DNA of 64,000 nt from Luteimonas sp. S4-F44 (GCF_022637415.1 NZ_CP093340.1:3305501-3369500); one strand, 5' to 3'. Shown: positions 44,429 through 54,393, counted from the first letter of the stretch. Notes: generated from the sequence alone by a model not told the origin. A program made the numbers and translations.

Positions 44429-47068
44429 ATGACGTTCGCCGTCCATTCCCACCCCCGCCGCCTGGCCCTGGCCACGCTGACCACCGCCATCCTCGCCACG
44501 CCTGTCTTCGCGCAGACCGCAACGCCCGATGCCGAGCCACCGGCCGATGAGGTCGAAAATCTCGACGCGGTCCAGGTGCGCGGGGTCCGCGCCAGTGTCG
44601 CCGGCGCGCTCGACGCCAAGCGCGGCGCGGCGCAGATCACCGATTCGATCGTCGCAGAAGACATCGGCAAGCTGCCCGACAACAGCGTCGCGGCGGCGAT
44701 GCAGCGCATCACCGGCGTGCAGGTCCAGCGCGGCGGCGCGGAAGTGGGCACGGTGCTGGTACGCGGGCTGCCGAACGTGGTCACCACGCTCAACGGCCGC
44801 AACATCTTCACCACCACCGGGCGCGGCGTTGCGCTGGCCGATATCCCGGCCGACCAGCTGCAGCAGGTCGATGTCTACAAGACCAGCGGCGCCGAGCAGA
44901 TCGAGGGGGGCATCGCCGGTGCGGTCGACATCCGCCTGCGCCGGCCGTTCGACCTCGACGAGGACAGCACGCTCGCCGGCAGCGTGTCGACGCTCTATGC
45001 CGACCAGGCGCGCGAGACCGCGACCAATGGCAGCCTCACCGGCAGCCGCCAGTGGGAGACCGGGGCCGGCCGCGTGGGCGTGCTCGGCGCGGTGTCGTAC
45101 CAGGAGACGCCGTACCTGGAGTCCAACACCTTCCACGGCACCTACGACCGCGTCGACGACCCGCTCGATCCGTCACGGCAGCTGCTGGTACCGTTCAATG
45201 CCGGTAACCTGCAGGCGCAGGGTTTCCGCCGGCGCAAGGCGGCGAACGTCGCGTTCCAGTGGGCGCCCAACGAGAACACCGAACTGTGGGCCGACGGCTT
45301 CTACGTCGGCTATCGCAACACGCCGCGGGTCAACTACTGGATGCCGTTCCCCGGGTCGCTGACGCCGGAGAACACCGACGCGCTGGCCACCCAGCCCGGC
45401 AACGACATCCTGCAGCGCGTCGAGCTGCGCGACAGCGACGTGCTGTCGAGCACCCAGGCGCACCAGAACAGTTCCGACACCTGGCAGGCGGCGATCGGCG
45501 GCAGTTGGAAGGGCGAGCGACTGAAGCTGTCGAGCGAGCTGGCTTACACCTACAGCGAATCGGACAACCGCTCGATGGTGCTCGATATCATGACCACGGT
45601 GCCGCGGTTGACTATCGACAGCAGCCGCGGCGTGCCGTTCACCTCGGTCACGAACGCCGACGGCAGCGCCTACGACGTCACCGACCCCGATGCCTGGCGC
45701 CTGAGCCAGTACTACGACAGCTGGAGCCGACAGGAGGGCGACGAGTGGGCGTGGCGCGCCGACGCCAATTTCGCCTTCGACGGCGGCATCATCAGTTCGC
45801 TCGACGCCGGCGTGCGCCTGGCCAGGCGCAACGCCTCCAATATCGGTGGCGACCCGGGCGCGCGCGACAACCTCAGCGGCGCGCCGATCCGGATGTCCGA
45901 CATCCCCGGCCTGGCGCAGGTCACCCCCGGCAACATCCTCGACGGCGACCGCAATGTCGGCGTCGATCGCTGGCTGGGCGCCAACCGCGACTTCCTGCTC
46001 GGCCACACCGCGCTGATCCGCCAGGCCATGGGCCACGGCCCCGACCGGCCGCCTGCGAACCCGGCGGTGCAGTTCGACAACCGCGAGGACAACCACGCCG
46101 CCTACCTGCAGGCCAACTACGGGTTCGCGATCGGCACGATCCCGGTCGATGGCCGGATCGGTGTCCGCCATGTGCGGCTGGAAAGCGAACTCAACGGCAC
46201 CTCGCTGGTCGACGGCGTCGAAACGCCGGTACAGACCACACGCGCGCGCAACGAATGGCTGCCGAGCTTCAGCGCGAACCTGTCGCTGCGTGAGGATCTG
46301 ATGCTGCGCCTGTCGCACAGCCAGTCGATCACCCTGCCCCGCTTCGCCGACCTCAACCCGCAGCTGGCCCTGTTCGAGTCCACCGACACGCTGCCTGCGC
46401 GCGGCAGCGGCGGCAATCCGGATCTGGCACCGGTGGAGTCGAAGAACCTCGATGCGTCGCTGGAGTGGTACTTCCAGGACAACGCACTGCTGTCGCTGGC
46501 CGCGTTCCACCGCGATGTCGACGGCTATGTGCAGAACTACGCCGAGGACGAGACGATCGATGGCACCACCTACCAGATCACCCGCCCGCGCAACACCGGC
46601 AGCGGTTCGCTGCGTGGCGTGGAGATTGGCTACACCCAGTTCTACGATTTCCTGCCTGGCGCCTGGTCGGGCCTGGGCACGCAGTTGAATGCGACCTGGA
46701 TCGACGCGGAGGCCGAATCGCCCGACGGCGTGATGCAGCCGCTGGCGAACGTGTCCAAGCGCGCCTGGAATGCGGTGCTGATGTACGAGTACGACGCGTT
46801 CTCCGCACGCCTGGCCTACAACTGGCGCGACGACTACGCAGTGAGCTTCAGCGCCTCAGGCGACCAGCCCAACGAGGTCTTCCATGGCCCCGAGGAATGG
46901 CTGGATCTTGCGCTCAACTACGCGATGGACGAGAACATCACCGTATTCCTGGAGGCGACCAACCTGCTGGGCAGCAAGACCTACAACTATTTCGGCAGCC
47001 CGGAGTTCCTGCGCGACCGTGCCTCGCCCGAACGCAGCTACATGCTCGGCATCCGTTTCCGGCTGTGA
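44429..47068 (+). CDS. TonB-dependent outer-membrane receptor
   Basis: The 879-residue product has a signal peptide ending near ILATPVFAQ and a short N-terminal region (ENLDAVQVRGVRASVAGAL). The plug domain follows (DSIVAEDIGKLPDNSVAAAMQRITGVQVQRGGAEVGTVLVRGLPNVVTTLNGRNIFT; GVALADIPADQLQQVDVYKTSGAEQIEGGIAGAVDIRLRRP). A 22-strand barrel runs to the C-terminal MLGIRFRL. The plug style is that of the large Xanthomonadaceae TonB-dependent transporters, often for carbohydrates. No partner gene shows the ligand. ATG 44429 is chosen for the signal peptide. Confidence 0.94.
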   Translation: MTFAVHSHPRRLALATLTTAILATPVFAQTATPDAEPPADEVENLDAVQVRGVRASVAGALDAKRGAAQITDSIVAEDIGKLPDNSVAAAMQRITGVQVQRGGAEVGTVLVRGLPNVVTTLNGRNIFTTTGRGVALADIPADQLQQVDVYKTSGAEQIEGGIAGAVDIRLRRPFDLDEDSTLAGSVSTLYADQARETATNGSLTGSRQWETGAGRVGVLGAVSYQETPYLESNTFHGTYDRVDDPLDPSRQLLVPFNAGNLQAQGFRRRKAANVAFQWAPNENTELWADGFYVGYRNTPRVNYWMPFPGSLTPENTDALATQPGNDILQRVELRDSDVLSSTQAHQNSSDTWQAAIGGSWKGERLKLSSELAYTYSESDNRSMVLDIMTTVPRLTIDSSRGVPFTSVTNADGSAYDVTDPDAWRLSQYYDSWSRQEGDEWAWRADANFAFDGGIISSLDAGVRLARRNASNIGGDPGARDNLSGAPIRMSDIPGLAQVTPGNILDGDRNVGVDRWLGANRDFLLGHTALIRQAMGHGPDRPPANPAVQFDNREDNHAAYLQANYGFAIGTIPVDGRIGVRHVRLESELNGTSLVDGVETPVQTTRARNEWLPSFSANLSLREDLMLRLSHSQSITLPRFADLNPQLALFESTDTLPARGSGGNPDLAPVESKNLDASLEWYFQDNALLSLAAFHRDVDGYVQNYAEDETIDGTTYQITRPRNTGSGSLRGVEIGYTQFYDFLPGAWSGLGTQLNATWIDAEAESPDGVMQPLANVSKRAWNAVLMYEYDAFSARLAYNWRDDYAVSFSASGDQPNEVFHGPEEWLDLALNYAMDENITVFLEATNLLGSKTYNYFGSPEFLRDRASPERSYMLGIRFRL

Positions 47069-47283
47069 TGCGCCCATCGCGCCGTCCCGCGACCCGCGGG
47101 ATGGCGCGGTGCGGCGTGTGCACGCCGAACACCGGCATCACGCGGCACGCCAAGCTGGACCGGATCGGCCTGCACTTCTCCGCTTCTGGACCGCCAAGCA
47201 CCGAAGGCGGCGTCGCTTCTGACCTGCATCGAAGCGACCACGCGACATTGCTATCGCCCACCCGCCGCTCTACCTTTTTGGCC

Positions 47284-48480
47284 ATGACGATCCAGGTCTC
47301 GAACGCAGTCGCAAGGCGGCTATTTCTCGCGCGGCAAGGGCTTGCCGCGCCGCCGGGTCGGGCGCTGTCCAAGGCGGGGCTGCTGCAGCTCATCACCGAT
47401 CTGGGCTTCGTGCAGGTGGACAGCATCGGCACGGTGGAGCGCGCCCACCACCAGATCCTGTTCTCGCGCAACCAGACCTACCGACGCGGCCATCTGACCA
47501 CGCTGCTGGAGCAGGACCGTGCGCTGTTCGAGCACTGGACGCATGATGCATCGATCCTGCCGACCACGTTCTACCCGTATTGGAAGCACCGCTTCCGCCG
47601 CCGCGAGCCGATCATCCGCGAGCGCTGGCGCAAGTGGCATGGGGACGGCTTCGACGCGGCGTTCGAAGACACGCTCGCGCACATCGAGGCCAATGGACCG
47701 GTGCTCGCGCGAGAGTTGAAGGAGGCGGGGCACGCGTCGGGTGGTTGGTGGAACTGGCACCCGTCCAAGACCGCGCTCGAATACCTCTGGCACACCGGCA
47801 AGCTCGCGATCGCCGGCCGCGTGAACTTCCAGAAGGTCTACGACCTGGCCGAACGGGTGATTCCCGTCAAGTGCTACGAGCGTGAGGTCGCCCCCACCCA
47901 GTTCGTCGACTGGGCGTGTCGGGAGGCGTTGCGGCGGCTGGGCTTTGCGACACCTGGCGAGATATCCGCCTTCTTCGACCTGGTGTCGCCACAGGAGGCC
48001 AGGGACTGGATTGCATGCCATCGCGATGCGCTGTGCGAGGTCTCGCTCGTGTCCAGCGATGGCGAACGCGTGCGGTCGTCCTATGCCTTCGCCGATATCG
48101 CTACCGATCTGCAGGACGTGCCCGAGCCCTCCACGCGCGTCCGGGTCTTGAGCCCGTTCGATCCGTTGCTGCGCGACCGAAAGCGCACCGAACGGCTGTT
48201 CGGCTTCCACTACCGCATCGAGGTCTTCGTGCCGGAGTCCAAGCGGCAGTACGGCTACTACGTGTTCCCCCTTCTGGAGGGCGATCGCCTGATCGGCCGG
48301 ATCGACATGAAGGCCGAACGCAAGGGCAGCACGCTGGATGTGCGTCGGCTGTGGCTCGAACCCGGCATCCGTGCCTCGGCCGGACGTCTGGACAAACTCG
48401 ACGCGGAACTGACCCGGTTGGCGAGGTTCACCGGGGTTGCGCGGGTGCATTACCTAAAAGGATGGCAACGGGCGCGCTGA
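47284..48480 (+). CDS. ycaQ: YcaQ-family winged-helix DNA glycosylase
   Basis: The 398-residue protein matches the DUF1006/YcaQ (AlkX-like) family, which unhooks DNA interstrand crosslinks. The catalytic-type Gln-x-Asp motif appears in GFVQVDSIGTVERAHHQILFSRN. Family strings ALFEHWTHDASILP, HWHPSKTALEYLW-like (NWHPSKTALEYLWHTGKL) and LSPFDPLLRDRKRTERLFGFHYRIEVFVPESKRQYGYYVFPLL are clear. Length is typical. ATG 47284 matches the family start (MTIQVSNAVARRLFLARQGL). Confidence 0.93.
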   Translation: MTIQVSNAVARRLFLARQGLAAPPGRALSKAGLLQLITDLGFVQVDSIGTVERAHHQILFSRNQTYRRGHLTTLLEQDRALFEHWTHDASILPTTFYPYWKHRFRRREPIIRERWRKWHGDGFDAAFEDTLAHIEANGPVLARELKEAGHASGGWWNWHPSKTALEYLWHTGKLAIAGRVNFQKVYDLAERVIPVKCYEREVAPTQFVDWACREALRRLGFATPGEISAFFDLVSPQEARDWIACHRDALCEVSLVSSDGERVRSSYAFADIATDLQDVPEPSTRVRVLSPFDPLLRDRKRTERLFGFHYRIEVFVPESKRQYGYYVFPLLEGDRLIGRIDMKAERKGSTLDVRRLWLEPGIRASAGRLDKLDAELTRLARFTGVARVHYLKGWQRAR

Positions 48481-48576
48481 GGCTTTTGCGCTCGGGCGCC
48501 TGCGAGGTGTGGACACCGCCACGCGCACTGCACGCCCGCCGGGCTAGCGTGGCGCTTTCAGGACGGGGTCCCCCGC

Positions 48577-49359
48577 ATGCGCCTGCTGGCTGGTTGCGAG
48601 ATCGTGGTCGAAGCCGAGGACGACTGCGCGGTGGTTGCCATGCTGCGCCCGCGCAGCGGCGATGCGCAATGGCTGGTTAGCGAAAGCTACACGTTCGAGC
48701 CGGATGTCCGCCCGACCGAGCACGTCGATCCGTTCGGCAACCTGTGCCAGCGCTTGATCGTTCCCAAAGGCCGGATGCGCCTGCGGACCGAGCTCGAAGT
48801 CCAGACCGAACGCACGCTTGCCGTCGCGCCCTGGGCACTGCCCACGCCCGCCTCGCTGCTGGCCGATGAGACTCTGCAGTACCTACTGCCCAGCCGCTAC
48901 TGCCCATCCGACCGCGCGTTCGACCAGGCCCAGGCCATCGTCGACGCCGCATCGCCCGGCACCGGCCATGTCGGCGCGATCGTGGCGTGGATCCGCCGCC
49001 ACATCGTCTATCGCTACGGGGTCAGCGATGCCTGCACCGATGCGCTTGACACCATGACGCAAGGCGCGGGCGTGTGCCGCGACTTCGCCCATGTCGGGAT
49101 CATGCTCTGCCGCAGCCTGCGGATTCCCGCACGCATGGTCGTGGGTTATCTGCACGGGCTCGAACCGATGGATCTGCACGCCTGGTTCGAGGCCTACCTG
49201 GACGGACGCTGGTACACCTTCGACGCCACCCAGGACGCGCCGCGTGGCGGCCGCATCGTCGTCGCGCATGGCCGCGACGCGGCCGATGTCGCCTTCCTGA
49301 CCAACTACGGCTGGCTGCGGACCGTCGAGATGCAGGTCTGGGTCGGCGAGAAGACCTGA
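48577..49359 (+). CDS. Transglutaminase-like cysteine protease family protein
   Basis: The 260-residue protein has a beta-sandwich N-domain (YTFEPDVRPTEHVDPFGNLCQRLIVPKG) and a transglutaminase core with Cys167 in GVCRDFAHVG, His201 in DLHAWFEAYL and Asp216 in YTFDATQD, a complete triad. Such bacterial proteins are probably peptidases or amide-bond enzymes of unknown substrate, often in the cytoplasm. A degraded relative lies at 60070-60429 in this window. Confidence 0.92.
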   Translation: MRLLAGCEIVVEAEDDCAVVAMLRPRSGDAQWLVSESYTFEPDVRPTEHVDPFGNLCQRLIVPKGRMRLRTELEVQTERTLAVAPWALPTPASLLADETLQYLLPSRYCPSDRAFDQAQAIVDAASPGTGHVGAIVAWIRRHIVYRYGVSDACTDALDTMTQGAGVCRDFAHVGIMLCRSLRIPARMVVGYLHGLEPMDLHAWFEAYLDGRWYTFDATQDAPRGGRIVVAHGRDAADVAFLTNYGWLRTVEMQVWVGEKT

Positions 49360-49409
49360 ACGCGGCGGCGATGCGACACTGCCCGCATCCATCCTTGCGG
49401 AAGACCGCC

Positions 49410-51053
49410 ATGTCGCGCGTTCGTCTTGCAACTCGCACCGCCGCCTGCCTGCTGTTCGCATTGCTGGCCGCCTGCACGTCCACCGGCCCCATGACGACTG
49501 CGGACCCTGCGCAATCCACGCTCGCCCAACCCGCGCCGGTCACGCCGGATGTCGGCTGGCCGCAGACCTTCGCCGCAGTGCAGGCTGCCTGGTTGTTCGA
49601 GGACCAGAAGACCTTCGCCGACGCGGTGCCGCGGCGCGACCCGGCGCAGATCGAGGCGGCGTTCGCCGCCGCGCACGCCCGCCCTGGCTTCGATCTGCGT
49701 GCATTCGTGGACGCCCACTTCGTGCTGCCCACGTCGCCGCCCGACACGCCGGTGGACCCGCAGCCGACGCTGCGCGCGCATATCGACGCGTTGTGGCCGC
49801 TGCTCACACGACCGCGTCCCGCGCCGCTTCCCCATGACAGCCTGCTGCCGCTGCCGCACGCCTATGTGGTGCCGGGCGGGCGCTTCCGCGAGATCTACTA
49901 CTGGGACTCGTACTTCACGATGCGCGGCCTGGTCGAGAGCGGCGAGACCGCGGCGTCGCGCGCCATGCTCGACAACTTCGCGCAACTGATCGACGACTGG
50001 GGCCACGTGCCCAACGGCAACCGCAGCTATTACCTCAGCCGTTCTCAACCGCCGTTCTTCTCGCACATGGTCATGCTCGAGGCACGCGACGATCCCGCAC
50101 TGGCCGTGCGCTACCTGCCGCAACTGCGTCGCGAGCATGGGTACTGGATGGACGGCGCCGAGCGGCTCGCGCCCGGCGAGGCAGCGCGTCGTGTCGTGCG
50201 CCTGGCCAATGGGCGTCTGCTCAACCGCTACTGGGACGACCGCGACGTGCCGCGACCCGAATCGTTCGAGCAGGACCGCCAGACCGCGTCCGCAACCACG
50301 TCACGGCCGGCGGCCGAGGTCTGGCGCGACCTGCGCGCCGGCGCCGAGAGCGGCTGGGATTTCTCCAGCCGCTGGCTCGACGATCCGATGCGGCTGGACA
50401 CGATTCGCACCACGACGATCGTGCCGGTGGATCTCAACAGCCTGCTGTATCACCTGGAGTCTACGATCGCCACGGCCTGCGAACAGGCGCGGGATGCGGA
50501 CTGTGCGCATCGCTATAAGGCCATGGCCGACGCGCGCGCCGAGGCGATCGCGCGCCATCTCTGGCATGCCGATGGCTACTACGCCGACTACGACCTGCGT
50601 ACGGGTCAGCCGCGCGCGCAACTGACCGCCGCCGCGCTGTTTCCGCTGCATGCCGGCATCGCCTCGCCCGAGCGCGCACACCGCACCGCCGACGCCGTGC
50701 GTCGGCAATTGCTGCGCCCAGGCGGCCTGGTCACCACTGCGATCGACAGCGGTCAGCAGTGGGATGCGCCCAATGTCTGGGCACCGCTGCAGTGGATCGC
50801 GGTTGACGGCCTGCGGCGGTATGGCGAACACGCGCTCGCGCGCGATATCGCGCGCGGCTTCATCGGCAATGTGCAGACCGTCTTCGAGCGCGAGCGCAAG
50901 CTGGTGGAGAAGTATGACGCCGATGGCGCGCTGCAGGGCGGCGGCGGCGGCGAGTACCCGTTGCAGGACGGTTTCGGCTGGTCGAACGGGGTCACGCTGG
51001 CGCTGCTGGCCTTGTATCCCGAACTCGAACGCAGCCCGATCGAGACCGATTGA
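49410..51053 (+). CDS. treA: Periplasmic trehalase TreA-like
   Basis: This GH37 enzyme (547 aa) hydrolyses trehalose to two glucose. The signal MSRVRLATRTAACLLFALLAACTS has a possible lipobox LAAC, suggesting an anchored lipoprotein. Trehalase signature 1 reads PGGRFREIYYWDSYFTMRGL, and signature 2 reads QWDAPNVWAPLQW, with Val where Gly is usual. Catalytic Asp is in SGWDFSSRW, and the Gly-rich C-terminal region GGGGGEYPLQDGFGWSNG is present. ATG 49410 is used; an upstream ATG at 49371 is possible. Confidence 0.93.
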   Translation: MSRVRLATRTAACLLFALLAACTSTGPMTTADPAQSTLAQPAPVTPDVGWPQTFAAVQAAWLFEDQKTFADAVPRRDPAQIEAAFAAAHARPGFDLRAFVDAHFVLPTSPPDTPVDPQPTLRAHIDALWPLLTRPRPAPLPHDSLLPLPHAYVVPGGRFREIYYWDSYFTMRGLVESGETAASRAMLDNFAQLIDDWGHVPNGNRSYYLSRSQPPFFSHMVMLEARDDPALAVRYLPQLRREHGYWMDGAERLAPGEAARRVVRLANGRLLNRYWDDRDVPRPESFEQDRQTASATTSRPAAEVWRDLRAGAESGWDFSSRWLDDPMRLDTIRTTTIVPVDLNSLLYHLESTIATACEQARDADCAHRYKAMADARAEAIARHLWHADGYYADYDLRTGQPRAQLTAAALFPLHAGIASPERAHRTADAVRRQLLRPGGLVTTAIDSGQQWDAPNVWAPLQWIAVDGLRRYGEHALARDIARGFIGNVQTVFERERKLVEKYDADGALQGGGGGEYPLQDGFGWSNGVTLALLALYPELERSPIETD

Positions 51054-51065
51054 CGCCTGGCGTCA
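51051..51065. repeat. Palindrome TGACGCC-T-GGCGTCA joining two stop codons
   Basis: The palindrome's two ends are the TGA of treA and, on the other strand, the TGA of the convergent catalase-like gene. It could act as a short bidirectional terminator stem. No T-run is present. Confidence 0.5.
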
Positions 51066-52178
51066 GCGCTCAGCCGCGCGTGCTGCGGCCGCGAACGGGC
51101 AACCTGGATGCAGGGCGACGCCGTTCTTGCGCGCGCGAAAGTCCTGAGAGGCGGCGTAAGCCGAGCGTCGCAGGCGCATCAACTCGCCCAGCGGGCGATG
51201 CGCGTCCAGCCCGTGCCACGGGCTGAACCCCATCCCGTCGTCGATCGCCGTGCTGCGCTCGGGCGTCCACGCCGGCTGCGACGGTGCAATCACGCGGGCC
51301 ACGGTCCGGAACGGGCTGCGCGCCTCATCCCAGCGCGCGGTGGCATCGTCGACCGGCATCTCCTCGAGCGAGGTGCACAGCTGCGCGCGCAGTTCCCATT
51401 CGCCGCCCTGCGCGGCGAAGAACGCGATCACAGCGTCGCGCAGGGCGTCGTCGTCGGACAGGTCGAGCCGCGTGTCGGTAAGCGCGCGCAGCGAGCTCGA
51501 TACCGGCACCAGTTGCAGCTTGGCAATGTGGTCGCCGTGACGCAGCGGCAGTTGCGTGAAGAACGTCTCGCCGAGGATGTGATGCGGTGGCTCGCCGCCC
51601 ATCGCCTTGAGCGTGGCGCTCTCCCCACCCATTGCCTCCAGTCCACGCTCGGTCCCGCGCAGGATCGCCGAGATCAGCTTCTTGGTGCGGTCCATGCGGT
51701 CGGTGGTCTTGGCCAGCAGCTTGAGGCTACGCAAGAACGTACGTCCATTGGGTGCGTTGAACTGCGGGCCATTGACCAGGATGAAATCCTGCGCGCCCGG
51801 CCCGGCGCTGCCGTCGAGGCGGGCGCCGGGCACGTCGCAGATCCGAAGCGCGACCCCGCGTGGTGTCGAGACGCGGTCGGCGAGGAGGTCGCCGGGCGTG
51901 GTCGACAGCCGCATCACTGCGGGGTGACGGCCGGGCCGTGCGAACAAGCCCTGTGCCAGTTCGGGCGACAGCCCCGCCGGCACCTCGACGACGGCCGACA
52001 GCAAGCCGTGGCTCTTGGCATGCACCGCGCGTAGGCCCTTGCCTTCGTCTTCCCAGGTCTTGTGGGAGATCGACAGCAAGACCTCGTCGAGTTCGGCCGC
52101 CAGCGCCGCCTCGTCGGGGCCTGGCTGCGCGAGCGCGGGATCGTAGCGTTGGAATGCCGCTGGATGGGGGGTGGACAT
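51063..52178 (-). CDS. Catalase-like heme protein (catalase family)
   Basis: The 371-residue product is of the short catalase-related type: active-site His in RAVHAKSHGLLSAVVEV, the FARPGRHPAVMRLS segment, DFILVNGPQFNAPNGRTFL, and a proximal heme Tyr in RLRRSAYAASQDFRARKNG with Arg four residues before. It is shorter than classical clade catalases (about 480 or more) and lacks the standard Asn-rich core, so peroxidase-like rather than full catalase activity is possible. Convergent with treA. Confidence 0.85.
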   Translation of the reverse strand: MSTPHPAAFQRYDPALAQPGPDEAALAAELDEVLLSISHKTWEDEGKGLRAVHAKSHGLLSAVVEVPAGLSPELAQGLFARPGRHPAVMRLSTTPGDLLADRVSTPRGVALRICDVPGARLDGSAGPGAQDFILVNGPQFNAPNGRTFLRSLKLLAKTTDRMDRTKKLISAILRGTERGLEAMGGESATLKAMGGEPPHHILGETFFTQLPLRHGDHIAKLQLVPVSSSLRALTDTRLDLSDDDALRDAVIAFFAAQGGEWELRAQLCTSLEEMPVDDATARWDEARSPFRTVARVIAPSQPAWTPERSTAIDDGMGFSPWHGLDAHRPLGELMRLRRSAYAASQDFRARKNGVALHPGCPFAAAARAAER

Positions 52179-52223
52179 CGGGGCTCCTGGCGTCCAGGCG
52201 AGGCTCGCGTGGCGTGGACACCG

Positions 52224-53048
52224 TCAGCGCGCGAGGAAATCCAGCAGCGCGCGGTTGAAGGCGTCGGCATGACTGACATTCAGACCGTGGGGCGCGTCGG
52301 GCACCACGACCAGCTCGCTGCCCCGGATCGCCGCATGGGTGCGCTTGCCCGAGCCTTCGAACGGCACGGTCGCGTCGCCGTCACCATGCAGCACCAGCAC
52401 CGGCACGGTGATCGCCTTCAGGTCGGTGCGGAAGTCGGTCGTCGCGAAGGCCTCCATGCAGCCCAGCGCCGCGGTCTGATCGGACTGACGTGCGAGCGCG
52501 AGCGCGTCCTGGCGCTGGGCCTCGTCGACCTTGAGCGTGCCGTCGACACTGAAGAACTGGGTGGTGAACTCATCGAAGAACGCGTCGCGATCGCGTTCGA
52601 GCCCTGCCCGCATCTCGTCGGCCTTCTCTTCGGGCAGCGGGCCTTCGGGGTTGTCCTCGGTCTTGAGTAGATACGGCGGCACTGCGGCGGCGAACACCGC
52701 GCTGTGCACACGCGCCTCACCATGGCGGGCGAGGTAGCGGGCCACTTCGCCGCCGCCCATCGAGAAGCCGACGAGCGTGACCTTCCGCAGGTCGAGATCA
52801 TCGAGCACGCCGGCCAGGTCGTCGGCGAGGGTGTCGTAGGTGTAGCCGTTGTCCGGCTTGTCGGAACGTCCGAACCCGCGGCGGTCGTAGGCGATCACGC
52901 GATAGCCCGCCGCCTTCAGGGGGCCGACCTGGGCATGCCACGAGGCGGCCGACAACGGCCAACCATGAATCAGTACGACCGGGCGACCGGCGCCACCCGA
53001 GTCCTCGATATGGAGACGCACACGGGATGAAGACGATGCACGGGTCAT
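52224..53048 (-). CDS. Alpha/beta hydrolase (non-heme chloroperoxidase-like)
   Basis: The 274-residue hydrolase contains VVLIHGWPLSAASWHAQ, VIAYDRRGFGRSDKP, the nucleophile GFSMGGGEVARYLARHG, the acid Asp in LVLHGDGDATVPFE and the His in PDAPHGLNVSHADAFN. The pattern is that of perhydrolase/chloroperoxidase-type esterases. It lies 45 bases upstream of the catalase-like gene in the same orientation, which suggests a shared oxidative-stress transcript. Confidence 0.9.
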   Translation of the reverse strand: MTRASSSSRVRLHIEDSGGAGRPVVLIHGWPLSAASWHAQVGPLKAAGYRVIAYDRRGFGRSDKPDNGYTYDTLADDLAGVLDDLDLRKVTLVGFSMGGGEVARYLARHGEARVHSAVFAAAVPPYLLKTEDNPEGPLPEEKADEMRAGLERDRDAFFDEFTTQFFSVDGTLKVDEAQRQDALALARQSDQTAALGCMEAFATTDFRTDLKAITVPVLVLHGDGDATVPFEGSGKRTHAAIRGSELVVVPDAPHGLNVSHADAFNRALLDFLAR

Positions 53049-53227
53049 GGCGCCACTCGGATGTCAGTACGAAGGCCCCCATGCTGCGCACATCCACCCG
53101 ATGCGGATGTGAAGCCGCAGCGCGAGTCGCAGCGTGCACATCACGTCATCGCCAGGGTCCGGGAGTCACGGAGCTTTGATCGGCGCGCTCCTAGCCTGCG
53201 GATGTCTTCCCCCTCGGAGTCCGTCCC

Positions 53228-53761
53228 ATGAGCACGATCTCTCCGGTGACCGGCGAGGTTTCGGACAGCAAAGTCGCGGCGATCTTCGACAGCGAGCACA
53301 CCGCCCGGCGCGTCGGCCAGCAACTGCAGACCGAACGCGGGTTCAAGGCCTCGCAGGTGAAGGTGGTCACCCGCCACGACCGCGAGCCGGGCCGCAAGCT
53401 CGAGCCCGAAAACCGCGGCATCCTGCGCACCCTGATCATCGCGCACTACAAGTTGGGCCTGGCTGGCGTCGCGCTCGGCGCGGCCCTGTTCGGCGTGTTA
53501 TATGCGGCCAGTGTGCCGGCGGTGATCAATTCGCCGTGGTTCGCAGCTGGCCTGATCATCGGCTACGGCGGCGTGTTCGGGTTGATGGTCGGTGGCCTGG
53601 TGACCTTGCGTCCCGACCATGATCCCTACCTGTTCAAGGTGCGCGAGGCCTTGGCCGAAGGCCGCGCGGCGGTCGTGGTGCACGTCTTCGATGCCGCGCA
53701 GCGCGACCGTGCCAGCGACGCGCTGTCGAGCGCCAGCGGCGAGACCATCCGCACTCTGTGA
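53228..53761 (+). CDS. Membrane protein with general-stress-17M-like N-terminus
   Basis: The 177-residue protein has a soluble N-domain (SKVAAIFDSEHTARRVGQQLQTERGFKASQVKVVTRHD), two membrane helices at about 75-98 and 104-126 around a short loop, and a soluble C-domain (LFKVREALAEGRAAVVVHVFDAAQRDRASDAL). It resembles small membrane stress proteins once mis-annotated as riboflavin-synthesis proteins. The function is unknown. Confidence 0.8.
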   Translation: MSTISPVTGEVSDSKVAAIFDSEHTARRVGQQLQTERGFKASQVKVVTRHDREPGRKLEPENRGILRTLIIAHYKLGLAGVALGAALFGVLYAASVPAVINSPWFAAGLIIGYGGVFGLMVGGLVTLRPDHDPYLFKVREALAEGRAAVVVHVFDAAQRDRASDALSSASGETIRTL

Positions 53762-53784
53762 CGCGTGACGCATTGCGGCCACCC

Positions 53785-54222
53785 TCATGCCTGGGCCGGA
53801 ACGCCGGGCGTTCCGGCGAGGTCGCTCGCCAGCCGGCGCGCGATCTGCGGATGCTCGCTGTAGAACGCGGCATTGCCCGCGAGTTCGCGCCAGATCTCGG
53901 CATCGGTGATCAGCCGCGCCGCGTGCTGCGTGACTTCCGCAATCTGGTGCGGCGCGGGCGCGGTCCGCGCCATCGACAGTTCGAGCAGATGCAGCAGGGT
54001 ACGCGACTGCGCCACGCAGGTCTCGGCCTCGCGCAAAGCGAGTTGGCCAAGCATCTGCATCTGGTCGTGATCAAGCGTGGCCGCGCGGGCGTCGGCGAGC
54101 ACCGCGTCGGGTGTGCCCGCCACGAGATCGAGGAGCCGGCGTAGCGGGCCCTGAGTGGACGCGCAGCGCGCGATGTCGTCGATGCGCGTACCGCGTCGCG
54201 CGGGGTGACGGGCTTCGTCCAT
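53785..54222 (-). CDS. Hypothetical protein, 145 aa
   Basis: The ATG at 54222 has a good GGAGAG upstream. The product is a soluble, Ala/Leu-rich, mostly helical protein (LRRLLDLVAGTPDAVLADARAATLDHDQMQMLGQLALREAETCVAQSRTLLHLLELSMART). No family is recognised. It is divergent from the XRE regulator gene, and the shared gap holds a 17-bp palindrome close to this gene's start, so it is a likely target of that regulator. Confidence 0.7.
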   Translation of the reverse strand: MDEARHPARRGTRIDDIARCASTQGPLRRLLDLVAGTPDAVLADARAATLDHDQMQMLGQLALREAETCVAQSRTLLHLLELSMARTAPAPHQIAEVTQHAARLITDAEIWRELAGNAAFYSEHPQIARRLASDLAGTPGVPAQA

Positions 54223-54315
54223 GGTCGCTCTCCTTGAGATAGGCCGCCGGCGGACCGGCGCGTCGCACACGCATGCCGCCTTCCGGCGCAGCGACATGCG
54301 AGCAGCCACCGCCAA

Positions 54316-54332
54316 ACTACGTTTAACGTAGT
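54316..54332. promoter_or_regulatory. Operator candidate ACTACGTT-T-AACGTAGT
   Basis: Perfect 8-bp arms around one base, in the divergent gap between the 145-aa gene and the XRE regulator gene. It is a likely binding site for the adjacent helix-turn-helix protein. Confidence 0.65.
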
Positions 54333-54393
54333 ATCGGAGTCAAGCGACGTTTCGGAAGCTTCCCGACGCCGAAGTCCGGGATGCGATGCACGC

